Positions 16,057 to 23,954 of a stretch of DNA of 64,000 nucleotides are shown here, piece by piece. The stretch's first letter is position 1; each line of letters opens with the position of its first letter. A model generated the notes under the pieces. It did no database searches. It saw only the letters and a program-made list of their open reading frames with translations, and was not told the DNA's origin. The DNA is from Streptomyces harbinensis (GTDB taxonomy: Bacteria; Actinomycetota; Actinomycetes; Streptomycetales; Streptomycetaceae), in contig NZ_FPAB01000009.1 of assembly GCF_900116145.1 (NCBI RefSeq), positions 1 to 64,000 of the forward strand, given 5' to 3'. The translations under genes and the position numbers were made by a program.

Positions 16057-17061
16057 CTAGCGGTCCGCGCGGAGACCGAGGAGGTAGGTGGCGGTCAGCG
16101 CCACCGCGCGGTCCTCGTCCTGGGTCAGGCGGGCCAGGGCGCGGGTCGCCGGGGCGCCCGGGAGGTCCGCGAGTGCCTGGGTGAGGCGGCGGCGTCCCGG
16201 TGTTCCTCCGGCGTCGCGGGCGAGGCGGTCGGTGAGGCCGGTGGTGATCCGGTCCGCCACCGCCGGGTCGGCGGCCAGGGCGCTCAGCGCGTCGGCGGCG
16301 TCGGTGTCGTGATGTCCCTCCACGACCATGTCGAGCAGGGTCGGGATCGCGTCGGTCACCCCGCGCGCGCCGAGTTCCCTGGCCGCGTGCCGGCGGACCG
16401 CGGGGTCGGTCCCGGCGTGGGCCTCCCGCAGCAGGGCGGTCGCCGCGTCGCCGGGGATCTCGGCGACGGCCAGGACGGCCCGGGTGCGGACGGCGGCGTC
16501 GGGCGAGCGGAGGCCGGCCGCGAGGAGGCTCGCGCCGTCCTCGCCCGCGCGGGCCAGCGCCCAGCGCAGGGCTCCGGCGACGTGCGGGTCGGACTCGGTC
16601 AGGACGGCTTCGGCCAGGGCGTCCGGCGGTGCGGGCCGGTCCTCGGCGGCGGACAGGGCGGCCCGCTGGCGCGCGCCCGCGTGCGGTGATCCCAGCGCGC
16701 GCAGCAGGGCGACGGTCCGCAGGACGTCCTGCCAGGCGGCGGGCTCGGCGGCGTCGATGCGGCGCAGCCGGGTGAGCAGTTCCGTCTCCGCTGCGATGCG
16801 CTCGCGCGACCGGCGGATGAGGTCGTCGACGAGTCCGGCGGGCGCGAAGCCGGGGTCGTCCAGCGCCCGGCGTACGTCGCGCAGCGACAGTCCCAGCGAG
16901 CGCAGGCTCTCGATGTGGAAGATGCGCCGGATGTCCTGGGGGGAGTACTCGCGGTAGCCGGAGCCGGAGCGTTCCGCCGGACGCACCAGGCCGAGCGCCT
17001 CGTAGTGCCGCAGCATGCGGGCGCTGACCCCGGACCGCCGCGCGACCTCACCGATGAGCAC
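16057..17061 (-). CDS. MerR-family regulator with a HEAT-repeat effector domain
   Basis: The first 70 residues, MLIGEVARRSGVSARMLRHY onward through the RREYSPQDIRRI-type wing, are a complete MerR DNA-binding domain. A dimerisation helix follows (about 75-115). Instead of a short metal or drug pocket, residues about 120-330 form HEAT-type helical repeats, for example DPHVAGALRWALARAGED, DAAVRTRAVLAVAEI and DPAVRRHAARELGARG. HEAT repeats usually bind proteins. The gene follows a separate HEAT-repeat gene by three bases, in one operon led by a MerR-type promoter. The repeat domain probably senses a protein or binds its HEAT neighbour. Confidence 0.85.
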   Translation of the reverse strand: MLIGEVARRSGVSARMLRHYEALGLVRPAERSGSGYREYSPQDIRRIFHIESLRSLGLSLRDVRRALDDPGFAPAGLVDDLIRRSRERIAAETELLTRLRRIDAAEPAAWQDVLRTVALLRALGSPHAGARQRAALSAAEDRPAPPDALAEAVLTESDPHVAGALRWALARAGEDGASLLAAGLRSPDAAVRTRAVLAVAEIPGDAATALLREAHAGTDPAVRRHAARELGARGVTDAIPTLLDMVVEGHHDTDAADALSALAADPAVADRITTGLTDRLARDAGGTPGRRRLTQALADLPGAPATRALARLTQDEDRAVALTATYLLGLRADR

Positions 17062-17064
17062 CGT

Positions 17065-17736
17065 CTACCGTCCTTCCGGGTCCTCCCCGCCGAGGGCCAC
17101 CACGCGTTTCGCCTCCTCGACGGCGAACTCGAATCCGGCGTCCGGGTCGCGCCACAGCCGTTCGGTGGCGAGCGCGTGGGCGCGTACGACGGGGTCGGGA
17201 TCGGTTGCCGCGCCGCCCAGTACGGGGAGCGTCGCCTCCCCGAGCGCGATCAGTGCCCGGCTGAGGCTCAGCCGGACCTCGCGGGTTCCGCGGCCGAGCT
17301 GTGTCGCCAACAGTACGGCCAGCTCGCGCTCCGCACCCGGCGGGACGAGGACGGCGGCGGCCCGCCAGGCGCTGCGGGCCACGTCGTCGTCGGGGTCGGC
17401 CAGCAGCGCCGGGGTGATCACCGGCCAGGCGCTCCGGTCCCCGATCTTGGACAGGGTGTGCAGGGCCTGGCTGCGGGCCTGCGGGCGCCGCGAGCGGACT
17501 TCCCCGACTAGCGGCGGGAGCGTCAGCGACGCCGGGTGGCGGGTGAGGGCCCAGGTCAGCATCTCGCGGACGGAGAACTCGGGTTCGACCGCGCAGCGCT
17601 CGACGAGCGGGCCGATGAACCGGCCGTCGGGGGCGGTCCCGGCCTCCAGGGCCGCCCGGAGCCGGACGGACGGGCTGTGGTGTTGCAGTGCGTGCAGGAC
17701 CCGGTGCGGCCGGGGCTCCTCGTGCGGGGTGATCAT
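17065..17736 (-). CDS. HEAT-repeat protein, first gene of the MerR-HEAT operon
   Basis: The 223-residue protein starts at an ATG with AGGAGGAGG upstream and consists of about five HEAT repeats, each with the helix-turn-helix pattern around conserved D..VR (SPSVRLRAALEAG, EFSVREMLTWALTRHP, RPQARSQALHTLSKIGD, DDDVARSAWRAAAVLV, DPVVRAHALATERLW). It has no catalytic motif or signal peptide. It lies three bases ahead of the MerR gene whose own effector domain is built of the same type of repeats, and both are behind a MerR-type promoter. It probably partners or antagonises that regulator. Confidence 0.8.
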   Translation of the reverse strand: MITPHEEPRPHRVLHALQHHSPSVRLRAALEAGTAPDGRFIGPLVERCAVEPEFSVREMLTWALTRHPASLTLPPLVGEVRSRRPQARSQALHTLSKIGDRSAWPVITPALLADPDDDVARSAWRAAAVLVPPGAERELAVLLATQLGRGTREVRLSLSRALIALGEATLPVLGGAATDPDPVVRAHALATERLWRDPDAGFEFAVEEAKRVVALGGEDPEGR

Positions 17737-17757
17737 GTGGGCCTCCTCCTGGGCTTC

Positions 17758-17788
17758 AGTGAAGGCCTTGTCACGGTGTCAAGGTCAA
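17758..17788 (-). promoter_or_regulatory. MerR-type promoter/operator with 19-bp spacer
   Basis: On the minus strand TTGACC (17788-17783) and TTCACT (17763-17758) are 19 bases apart, the over-long spacing that MerR activators correct by twisting DNA. The spacer holds the interrupted palindrome CCTTG-N9-CAAGG (17784-17766). The site lies 22 bases before the HEAT gene that leads the MerR operon, so autoregulation by the HEAT-MerR protein is likely. Confidence 0.75.
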
Positions 17789-17852
17789 GCGGGCGCGTGC
17801 CGGGCCGGGCCGGGGGCTCGGGGCCGTGGGGCGGGGGCCCGGGGGCTATGGC

Positions 17853-18479
17853 TCAGGCGGCCGGCCGGGCGAGGAGGGCGTCCAGGCCGAAGGCGAAGCG
17901 GTCTTCGAACGAGCCCTGCCGCAGATGGGTCAGCACGGGGTGGAGTGCGGGGTGTTCCGCGGGGTCCAGGGCCCGGGCGAGACGGTCGTCGTGCCGGTCG
18001 GGCGCGGCCTGTTCCTCCTGGGTCAAGCCGAGGACGAAGTAGCTGACGGTCCAGGCCGTCCAGGCGGCCCGCCGCTCGTCCGCACCGGCCTGCCGCAGGG
18101 CGTCGACCAGGCGGTCGGCGAAGCGCAGGGTGTGGGGTTCGGCGGCGTAGGTGCCGGTCACCAGGGCGGCGCCGTCCCGGTGGGCGAGCAGTGCCTGCCG
18201 GTAGCGGCCGGCCAGTTCGCGCGCCCGCCGGCGCGGGTCGGCGGGGAGATCGTCGTAGCCGATGGTGCCGAGGACCGCGTCGGCCATCAGTTCCAGCAGC
18301 CGGGCCTTGGTCTTCACGTGCCACAGCACGGTATTCATGCGGACGCCGAGGCGGTCGGCGACCGCCCGGGTCGACAGTCCTTCCAGTCCGCGGTCCTCCA
18401 GCACCTGGAGGGCGGCGCCGATCACGGCGTCCCGGGTGAGGCGGCCCGCGGCGTCTTCTCCGGCTTGCTTCTTGGTCAC
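17853..18479 (-). CDS. TetR-family repressor of the divergent FAD monooxygenase
   Basis: The 208-residue product has the N-terminal helix-turn-helix LSTRAVADRLGVRMNTVLWHVKTKARLLELMAD (about 35-67), in the W-H variant of the Tet(R) class, and a TetR C-terminal domain. It is divergent from the FAD-dependent monooxygenase starting 64 bases away, with a palindrome between them. This is the classical layout of a repressor and the enzyme it controls; the ligand is probably the substrate of the monooxygenase, such as an aromatic antibiotic. Confidence 0.88.
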   Translation of the reverse strand: MTKKQAGEDAAGRLTRDAVIGAALQVLEDRGLEGLSTRAVADRLGVRMNTVLWHVKTKARLLELMADAVLGTIGYDDLPADPRRRARELAGRYRQALLAHRDGAALVTGTYAAEPHTLRFADRLVDALRQAGADERRAAWTAWTVSYFVLGLTQEEQAAPDRHDDRLARALDPAEHPALHPVLTHLRQGSFEDRFAFGLDALLARPAA

Positions 18480-18508
18480 CGACCTAGTTTACTCCGGACA
18501 TCCAGGAA

Positions 18509-18523
18509 TTGGTCACTGACCAA
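18509..18523. promoter_or_regulatory. Palindromic operator between tetR and monooxygenase
   Basis: TTGGTCA-C-TGACCAA is a perfect inverted repeat with seven-base arms. It lies in the 63-base gap between the divergent TetR and monooxygenase starts, where it would control both. Confidence 0.75.
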
Positions 18524-18542
18524 GAGCGAGGGAGAGGGCACG

Positions 18543-20015
18543 ATGCTGAACCACCAGGTGGTCGTCGCCGGCGGCGGGCCCGTGGGACTGTGGCTGGCCG
18601 CGGAACTGCGCCGCGCCGGCATCACCGTCCTCGTGGTCGAGAAGCGCACCGCGCGCGACCCGCGCTCCCGCGCCCTGACCGTGCACCCGCGCACCATCGA
18701 GACCTTCGCCTCGCGCGGTGTGCACGAGCCGTTCGTGAGCGAGGGCATGCCCCTGCCCGGCGGGCACTTCGGCGCCCTGGAGACGCGGCTCGACTTCCGC
18801 CGTCTGCCCAGCCCGTTCCCGTACACCCTCTCCCTCCCGCAGGAGCGCACCGAGGCGCTCCTGGAGCAGCAGGCGCTCGGCCTCGGGGCGGACATCCTGC
18901 GCGGGCACCAGGTCACCGGCTTCACCGCTCACGTCGACCACGTCGCCGTGCACCTCACCGGCCCGGACGGCCCGCGCACCCTGCGGGCGGCCCATCTGGT
19001 CGGCTGCGACGGGACCCGCAGCACCGTGCGTACCTCGGCCGGCATCCCCTGCGCCGGTACCCCCTCCACCGTGCTGGGCTGGCTCGGCGACGTCGTCCTG
19101 GACGAGCCTCCCGCCCCGGGGAGCAGCTGGTTCGGCGCCTCGGGCCTGCTCATGGCCGTCCCCGTGCCGGGCGGCATCCACCGGCTGGTGGGCATCACCC
19201 CGCGCGATCTGACCACCACCTGGCCCGGCGATCTCACCCTGGACGAGCTGCGCGAGAACGCCGTCGCCGTGGCCGGCAGCGACTTCGGTATGCGCGATCC
19301 CGTCTGGCTCTCCCGATTCGGCAACGCCACCCGCCTGGCCGACCGCTACCGCGAGGGACGCGTCTTCCTCGCCGGGGATGCCGCCCACCAGCACTTTCCC
19401 GCCGGGGGCGTGGGGATGAACGTCGGGATCCAGGACGCCGCCAATCTCGCCTGGAAGCTCGCCGCCACCCTGAACGGCTGGGCCCCCGACACCCTGCTGG
19501 ACACCTACCACGACGAACGCCACCCGGTGGGCGTCGACCTCACCGGGACCAGCCGGGCCCAGGTCGCCCTGATGACGGCGTTCGGACCCGAAGGGCGCGC
19601 TCTGCGCCGGCTGTTCGCCCGGCTGATCACCGCGCTGCCCGATCTCAACGACCGGCTGGCGGCCCAGCTCGGCTCACTCGCCGTCAGCTACCCGCCGGCC
19701 GATGCCGCCGCCCATCCGCTCACCGGGACCCGCGCCCCCGACCTCACGATCGGCGACACCGGCCTGTTCGCGCTGCTGCGCGCCGACAGCTATCTGCTGC
19801 TCGACCTCACCGGCGGCGACGCCCCCGGCCTCGGCCGGTTCGCCCGGCCCGGACTGCGCGTGCACCGCGGCGCCCCGCACCTGCCGCCCGCCGGCTGGGC
19901 CGATCTCCGGGCCGCACTCGTCCGCCCCGACGGCCATGTCGCCTGGGCCGCCGACCGCCACGGGACGGACCCCGTGGCCGGTCTGCGTACGGCCCTCGCC
20001 ACCACCCATCGCTGA
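18543..20015 (+). CDS. FAD-dependent aromatic monooxygenase (Rox/RdmE-like)
   Basis: The ATG at 18543 follows GAGGGAGAGGG and gives 490 residues; the frame is open upstream but covers the TetR gene. Visible motifs are the FAD-binding GGGPVGLWLAAELRRAG (about 9-25), the DG motif GCDGTRSTVR (about 157-166) and the second FAD motif GDAAHQHFPAGGVGMNVGIQD (about 279-299). The C-terminal thioredoxin-like region (about 380-490) completes the class A phenol hydroxylase layout. Such enzymes hydroxylate polyketides or, in the Rox group, inactivate rifamycins. Control by a divergent TetR repressor fits induction by the substrate. Confidence 0.88.
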   Translation: MLNHQVVVAGGGPVGLWLAAELRRAGITVLVVEKRTARDPRSRALTVHPRTIETFASRGVHEPFVSEGMPLPGGHFGALETRLDFRRLPSPFPYTLSLPQERTEALLEQQALGLGADILRGHQVTGFTAHVDHVAVHLTGPDGPRTLRAAHLVGCDGTRSTVRTSAGIPCAGTPSTVLGWLGDVVLDEPPAPGSSWFGASGLLMAVPVPGGIHRLVGITPRDLTTTWPGDLTLDELRENAVAVAGSDFGMRDPVWLSRFGNATRLADRYREGRVFLAGDAAHQHFPAGGVGMNVGIQDAANLAWKLAATLNGWAPDTLLDTYHDERHPVGVDLTGTSRAQVALMTAFGPEGRALRRLFARLITALPDLNDRLAAQLGSLAVSYPPADAAAHPLTGTRAPDLTIGDTGLFALLRADSYLLLDLTGGDAPGLGRFARPGLRVHRGAPHLPPAGWADLRAALVRPDGHVAWAADRHGTDPVAGLRTALATTHR

Positions 20016-20120
20016 GCCGTCGGGCCGGGTGCCGCGCCGGTGACCGGCCGGGTCGTACGCGGACGGCTCGTACGCGACCGGCTCCGACCGCGCCCGCGCG
20101 CCCGCGCTGAGCGAGGCGGC

Positions 20121-20165
20121 GGCCAGCGGCGGGGCGCCGTTCGGGGGCCGGGCCCGCCGCTGGCC
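20121..20165. terminator. Hairpin terminator between convergent genes
   Basis: GGCCAGCGGCGGG (20121-20133) and CCCGCCGCTGGCC (20153-20165) are perfectly complementary 13-base arms. The hairpin sits between the monooxygenase (ending 20015) and the convergent TetR gene (ending 20189). Confidence 0.65.
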
Positions 20166-20188
20166 CACGGAGCGGAGCGCCGGACCGT

Positions 20189-20752
20189 TCACCCGGCGCG
20201 CAGGCCCCGGTCGGCGAAGTCGATGAGCCAGGCGAAGCTCTCGTCGATGTCCGCGCTCCACTGGAAGCCGTCGGCCGCCTGGAGCGTGGCGAAGCCGTGG
20301 AAGAGGGTGCGCAGCATGCGCAGCGCGTGGTCCACGTCGGCTTCCGCGATCCGGTAGCCGCGCAGGACGGCCAGGAACGCCTCCAGCAGGCGCCGGCTCG
20401 CGGCGGCCATCGGGTCGTCCGGTCCGGTCGGCTCCACGCCGATGGTGGCGGCGTACCGGCCGGGATGGGCGAGGACGAAGGCGCGGAAGGCACGGGCCGC
20501 CGCCGCCAGGGCGTCGCGGCCGGCCCGGCCCTGCACCGCGCTCCCGACGGCGTCCGCCGCCTCGCTCAGCGCCAGGGCGGCGATGCGCCGGTTGAGGTCG
20601 TCCTGGCCGGCGACGTGCTTGTAGAGGGAGGGGGTGCGTACCCCCAGCCGTCCGGCGAGCAGGCCCATCGTCAGGCGGTCGAGTCCCACCTCGTCGGCGA
20701 GGGCGGCGCCCGCCGCGACCACGGTCGCCGGGTCCAGTCCGGCCCTAGGCAC
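20189..20752 (-). CDS. TetR-family (WHG domain) regulator
   Basis: The 187-residue protein has a TetR helix-turn-helix, LTMGLLAGRLGVRTPSLYKHVAGQDDLNRRI (about 27-57), and a WHG-type C-terminal domain with LRTLFHGFATLQAADGF. Its GTG start overlaps the end of the alpha/beta hydrolase gene by eight bases, so both are translated from one message. It most likely represses that hydrolase operon through the palindromes upstream of the hydrolase. Confidence 0.88.
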   Translation of the reverse strand: MPRAGLDPATVVAAGAALADEVGLDRLTMGLLAGRLGVRTPSLYKHVAGQDDLNRRIAALALSEAADAVGSAVQGRAGRDALAAAARAFRAFVLAHPGRYAATIGVEPTGPDDPMAAASRRLLEAFLAVLRGYRIAEADVDHALRMLRTLFHGFATLQAADGFQWSADIDESFAWLIDFADRGLRAG

Positions 20753-21584
20753 GGGCGGCGTCCGCGCGGAGGAAGGCGAGCACGAGCGCGACGACCCGGT
20801 CGGGGAACTGGTCGTGGGGGTAGTGTCCGGCGCCCTCGATCATCTCCAGGTGTCCGAGGCCGGGCGGCAGGGCGTCGACGATCGCGGCGCCCTCGGCGTG
20901 CGGATCGGCCCAGTCCGGGTCCTGGGTGCCCATGACGACCAGGACCGGGCAGCGGACGCCGGCGAGGTGCGCGCCCGCGTCGGCCGGGGTGGTGCGGCCC
21001 ATGCCCCGCAGGGCCTTCATCCGGCCCGGTTCGCGCAGCAGGGCGTCGATGCGGGCGATGCGCTCGTCCCAGTCGGCGGGCCGGACGCCGGGGTAGGCGA
21101 GGTCGAGGTACGAGCGCCACAGTGACCGGCTGCCGAACGCGCCGGCGCCGAGCAGTCTCGCCATGCCGCGCCGGAAGCGCCGTACCCGCAGGTCGGCGAG
21201 GCGGACGGACTGCTTGCGGGTGAACGGCGCCAGCTCCACCACCGCGCTGATCAGGCCGGGTTCGCGGGCCGCGGCGATGGTGGCGGCGCCGCCGGAGATC
21301 GAGTGGCCGACGAGCACCGCCGGGCCGCCCCCGAGGTGGCGGATCAGGGCGGTCAGGTCACCGGCGATGGCGGTGCGGCTCCACTGCGGCCAGTCGGCGT
21401 CGGACTCGCCGCAGCCGCGCAGATCGACCGCGGCGACCCGGTAGCCGGCCGCCGCCAGTTGCGGGGCGACCGCCCGGTAGGCGGCGCGGCTGTCACCCAT
21501 GCCGTGGGCGAGGACGATCAGCGGGCCCGAGCCCGTCACCTCGTAGGCGAGGGTGCCGCCGTCGATGGCGAGGTGTTCGGTCAT
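20745..21584 (-). CDS. Alpha/beta-hydrolase
   Basis: I start at the ATG at 21584 (MTEHLAIDGG) because GGGGGAGA precedes it; two earlier in-frame ATGs lie in the operator region. The 279-residue protein shows the oxyanion segment LAHGMGDSRAAYR (about 26-38), the nucleophile elbow VGHSISGGA (about 94-102, Ser97), an acid strand VLVVMGTQDPDW (about 212-223) and the catalytic His in EGAGHYPHDQFPD (about 246-258). It probably cleaves an ester, lactone or C-C bond in a small molecule. It leads an operon with the following TetR gene. Confidence 0.88.
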   Translation of the reverse strand: MTEHLAIDGGTLAYEVTGSGPLIVLAHGMGDSRAAYRAVAPQLAAAGYRVAAVDLRGCGESDADWPQWSRTAIAGDLTALIRHLGGGPAVLVGHSISGGAATIAAAREPGLISAVVELAPFTRKQSVRLADLRVRRFRRGMARLLGAGAFGSRSLWRSYLDLAYPGVRPADWDERIARIDALLREPGRMKALRGMGRTTPADAGAHLAGVRCPVLVVMGTQDPDWADPHAEGAAIVDALPPGLGHLEMIEGAGHYPHDQFPDRVVALVLAFLRADAARA

Positions 21585-21610
21585 GGTCTCCCCCATGGTG
21601 GTTAATGGCG

Positions 21611-21638
21611 TTAGCCAAAAGCTAATATGATTAGCCAA
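21611..21638. promoter_or_regulatory. Repeated palindromic operator upstream of hydrolase-tetR operon
   Basis: The sequence holds GCTAAT-ATG-ATTAGC (21621-21635), a perfect six-base-arm palindrome, overlapped by TTAGC-CAAAA-GCTAA (21611-21625). TTAGCCAA occurs twice as a direct repeat exactly 20 bases apart. The A+T-rich block stands out in its surroundings and lies 27 bases upstream of the hydrolase start, as expected for a TetR operator. Confidence 0.8.
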
Positions 21639-21740
21639 TCGATGTCAATGAGGAGCCGCGGCGGGACGGTCGCGTCCGGTTTTTCGCGGTGGCCGGTTGG
21701 CCGGTGGCCGGTGAGCGGCGGCCCGGCGGGTCTGCGCAGA

Positions 21741-21784
21741 CGGCCCGGCACCGCAGCCCGTGGGAGGGCGGCGGTGCCGGGCCG
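21741..21784 (-). terminator. Hairpin terminator after the Tap/Tpg-like operon
   Basis: CGGCCCGGCACCGC (21741-21754) pairs perfectly with GCGGTGCCGGGCCG (21771-21784), a 14-bp stem with a 16-base loop. It lies 12 bases beyond the stop of the Tpg-like gene. Confidence 0.7.
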
Positions 21785-21795
21785 TGGACGCGGGG

Positions 21796-22392
21796 TCAGA
21801 GGCCGAAGCCGACGGAGCTGACGTAGCTGTAGGAGTCGTAGTCGGAGCCGAGGTCGGTGATGATCTCGTCCCAGACGATGTCGAGCATCTCGTGGTCGCC
21901 GGCGATCCAGGCCGCGATGATGTCGTCCCAGATCCGGTGCCCCCGCACCGTCACCCGCCGTACCACCAGATCACGGTCGCGGCCGGTACGGACATCGGTC
22001 TGGTCGACGGGATGGATCTCGATCCGGGTCCCCCGCACGGCGAGGCGGCGGGCCCACTCCACGCCCAGATTCCGGCGGCGCAGATCCCAGTAGGCGGCGT
22101 CGATCCGCTCCAGGTTCGCCCGCCGCGGGCGCTGCGTTCCCGCCACCCAGGCGTCGATCGTGCGCTGCCGGACGGTGATCCCCGCGCGCCGCATCGCCTC
22201 CCGCCCGGCGGCCGAACGCGTCAGGTAGCGCAGCCGCGCGGCGAGGCCGCGCCGGGTGCCGACCGGGGATTTGATGCCGGTGACCTGACGGTCCATCTCC
22301 CGGCCCAGCGCCCGCCAGCCCTCGACACCGCGCGCGCCGAAGACGCCGAAACCGCTGTCCGGGGTGGCCCCGGTGCCCCACCGGCCCGCCAT
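21796..22392 (-). CDS. Tpg-like (telomere terminal protein-like) helix-turn-helix protein
   Basis: The 198-residue product is close in size to Streptomyces telomere terminal proteins (about 185 residues). Residues about 40-100 (SPVGTRRGLAARLRYLTR, then GITVRQRTIDAWVAGTQRPR and ANLERIDAAYWDLRRRNLG) follow the same order as Tpg: an RLRFLT-like helix, a QRTV.RW-type helix-turn-helix and an N/R-x-L-E-R-x-E/D helix. The C-terminal part is unlike any domain I can name and ends SDYDSYSYVSSVGFGL with three tyrosines. Its ATG overlaps the stop of the Tap-like gene by one base. Tpg proteins are covalently attached to the 5' ends of linear replicons and prime end-patching. An alternative is a plain DNA-binding regulator encoded with a Tap-like gene. 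Confidence 0.5.
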   Translation of the reverse strand: MAGRWGTGATPDSGFGVFGARGVEGWRALGREMDRQVTGIKSPVGTRRGLAARLRYLTRSAAGREAMRRAGITVRQRTIDAWVAGTQRPRRANLERIDAAYWDLRRRNLGVEWARRLAVRGTRIEIHPVDQTDVRTGRDRDLVVRRVTVRGHRIWDDIIAAWIAGDHEMLDIVWDEIITDLGSDYDSYSYVSSVGFGL

Positions 22393-23954
22393 CAGCGGCC
22401 CCCGATGCGGTATTCGTCCTTCAGCTTCATGTCGGTGAGTCTGCGGCCCTCGGTGAACACGCCGCGCCAGTCACCGATGAGGTGCAGTTCGTCGGTGCCC
22501 GTCACCCGCACGACGGTGAGACCGGCCCCGTACGCCTTCCACGCCTTCAGCCACAGATTCGCGAACGCCTGGGAGCGGATGATGTGCATCCAGTCGGGGC
22601 GGCGCATCTCCCGGTTGGCGGAGGATTCGCCGATGGTGGAGACGAACTTGGCGTACATGGCCTTCACGTATTCGAGGGTGACGGTGTCGCCGGCCTCGAT
22701 CGCGGCGTCCCGGGCCGTGGCCATCTCCCGCCGGAACCGCTCCAGCAGCCCCTCGGAGCTGCCGGAGGTCCACGACTCGTGGATCACCGGCGGGTCGCAC
22801 AGCCCGTACCGGGGCCCGGACAGACGGATCAGCAGCCGCAGCGTCGGGTCGGTCACCCACAGCGGGCCGGGCTCCTCCCGGTTCCCCAGCGGGCTGGGCA
22901 GGTCGTCGTGCTCCCAGGCGGGCGGGGTGATCAGATACAGGCCGGAGCGCTTGCGGTCGTACTCCCCCGTCGCCGCGTGCCGCAGTGTTCCGATCGGCAG
23001 ATGCGTCTTGAGCGCCGACAGATACGCGCCGTTGGCGTCCAGCGCGGTGACGGTGCGGGCCGGGCCCCGCTCCGCCCCGGTGTTGCGCCACTTGGGACGG
23101 CCTTCCCAGATCAGGTCCGGGTCGTTGCGGCCCGGCTTCTTCAGGATGGGGACGTCGTCGGTGGAGAGGTAGTTGGTGAAGTCGTATGTGCTGCCCACCC
23201 GGGTGGAGTTGAGCAGCGCCATGGCGTCGGGGATGGCGCGTTTCACCAGGGCGGTGAGGGCCGCGTCGACGTCCCCGCCGTTGTCCTCCAGCGCCGCCGC
23301 GACGTTCCGGGCGATGGCGCCCGCGGTCTCCTCCCGCGCCGCCGCGGGACGGGCGGGCCGCGCGTCCGAGGGCGACGGTGCCGGGGACCGGGGCGCGGCC
23401 GGTGCGGGGTGGAGGGGGAGGCCGGGAGCGCAGGTGGCGTTGCAGTGCTGAGGACGTCCGGCGGCGCGGTGGCCGGCCGGCTGCCCGCACAGGACGCACG
23501 GCTCGGGCGGGCCGGTGACCAGGCGCCCGGACCGGTCCCGGTCGGGTTCGTAGGCCATGGTCCGGGCGGGGTCGCGCCGGTCGTCCGGGGCCGGTCCGGC
23601 CGGTGAGTGCTGCTGCTGCTCGGGGACGCCCGCGGTGGGGGCGGCGGGGGTGGCGGGGGTGTGCTCGGGGTCCGGTGCCGGAGTGGAGGACGGGGGCGGG
23701 GGCGGGGGGTAACGCTCCGCCAGGCCGGCCAGCAGCCGGGCGTAGCCGGCGCGGCGTTCGCCCTGCGGGTCGCGGGCGCCCGACTCCCACGCGGCCACCG
23801 TCTGCGCGGAGACGCCCAGTGCGGCGGCCACCGCCGTACGGGCCAGACCGCCCGCCTCCCGCAGCCGCAGCCGCTCCTCGGGGGCCGGCAGCGGATCGGC
23901 CTGCCGCAGCAGCGCGTCCACCGACGAGAACAGGGCGTCCTGGTCCTCCGTCAC
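22392..23954 (-). CDS. Tap-like (telomere-associated) protein with possible family B polymerase palm motifs
   Basis: The GTG at 23954 follows GGGAGGAGAAGG. The 520-residue protein begins VTEDQDALFSSVDALL and has an XRE helix-turn-helix at about 30-62 (ERLRLREAGGLARTAVAAAL and GVSAQTVAAWESG), as in Streptomyces telomere-binding protein Tap. A Pro-rich linker (83-200) contains C153xxC156 and H170-C171xxxC175, a possible zinc site. The C-terminal half has LDANGAYLSA (D306), KAMYAKFVSTIG (K431) and VTGTDEL (D488), which match in order and spacing the palm motifs A (DxxxxYxS), B (KxxxxxxYG-like) and C (xTD) of family B DNA polymerases. It is shorter than classical Tap (about 740). It is coupled to the Tpg-like gene. 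Confidence 0.6.
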   Translation of the reverse strand: MTEDQDALFSSVDALLRQADPLPAPEERLRLREAGGLARTAVAAALGVSAQTVAAWESGARDPQGERRAGYARLLAGLAERYPPPPPPSSTPAPDPEHTPATPAAPTAGVPEQQQHSPAGPAPDDRRDPARTMAYEPDRDRSGRLVTGPPEPCVLCGQPAGHRAAGRPQHCNATCAPGLPLHPAPAAPRSPAPSPSDARPARPAAAREETAGAIARNVAAALEDNGGDVDAALTALVKRAIPDAMALLNSTRVGSTYDFTNYLSTDDVPILKKPGRNDPDLIWEGRPKWRNTGAERGPARTVTALDANGAYLSALKTHLPIGTLRHAATGEYDRKRSGLYLITPPAWEHDDLPSPLGNREEPGPLWVTDPTLRLLIRLSGPRYGLCDPPVIHESWTSGSSEGLLERFRREMATARDAAIEAGDTVTLEYVKAMYAKFVSTIGESSANREMRRPDWMHIIRSQAFANLWLKAWKAYGAGLTVVRVTGTDELHLIGDWRGVFTEGRRLTDMKLKDEYRIGGR

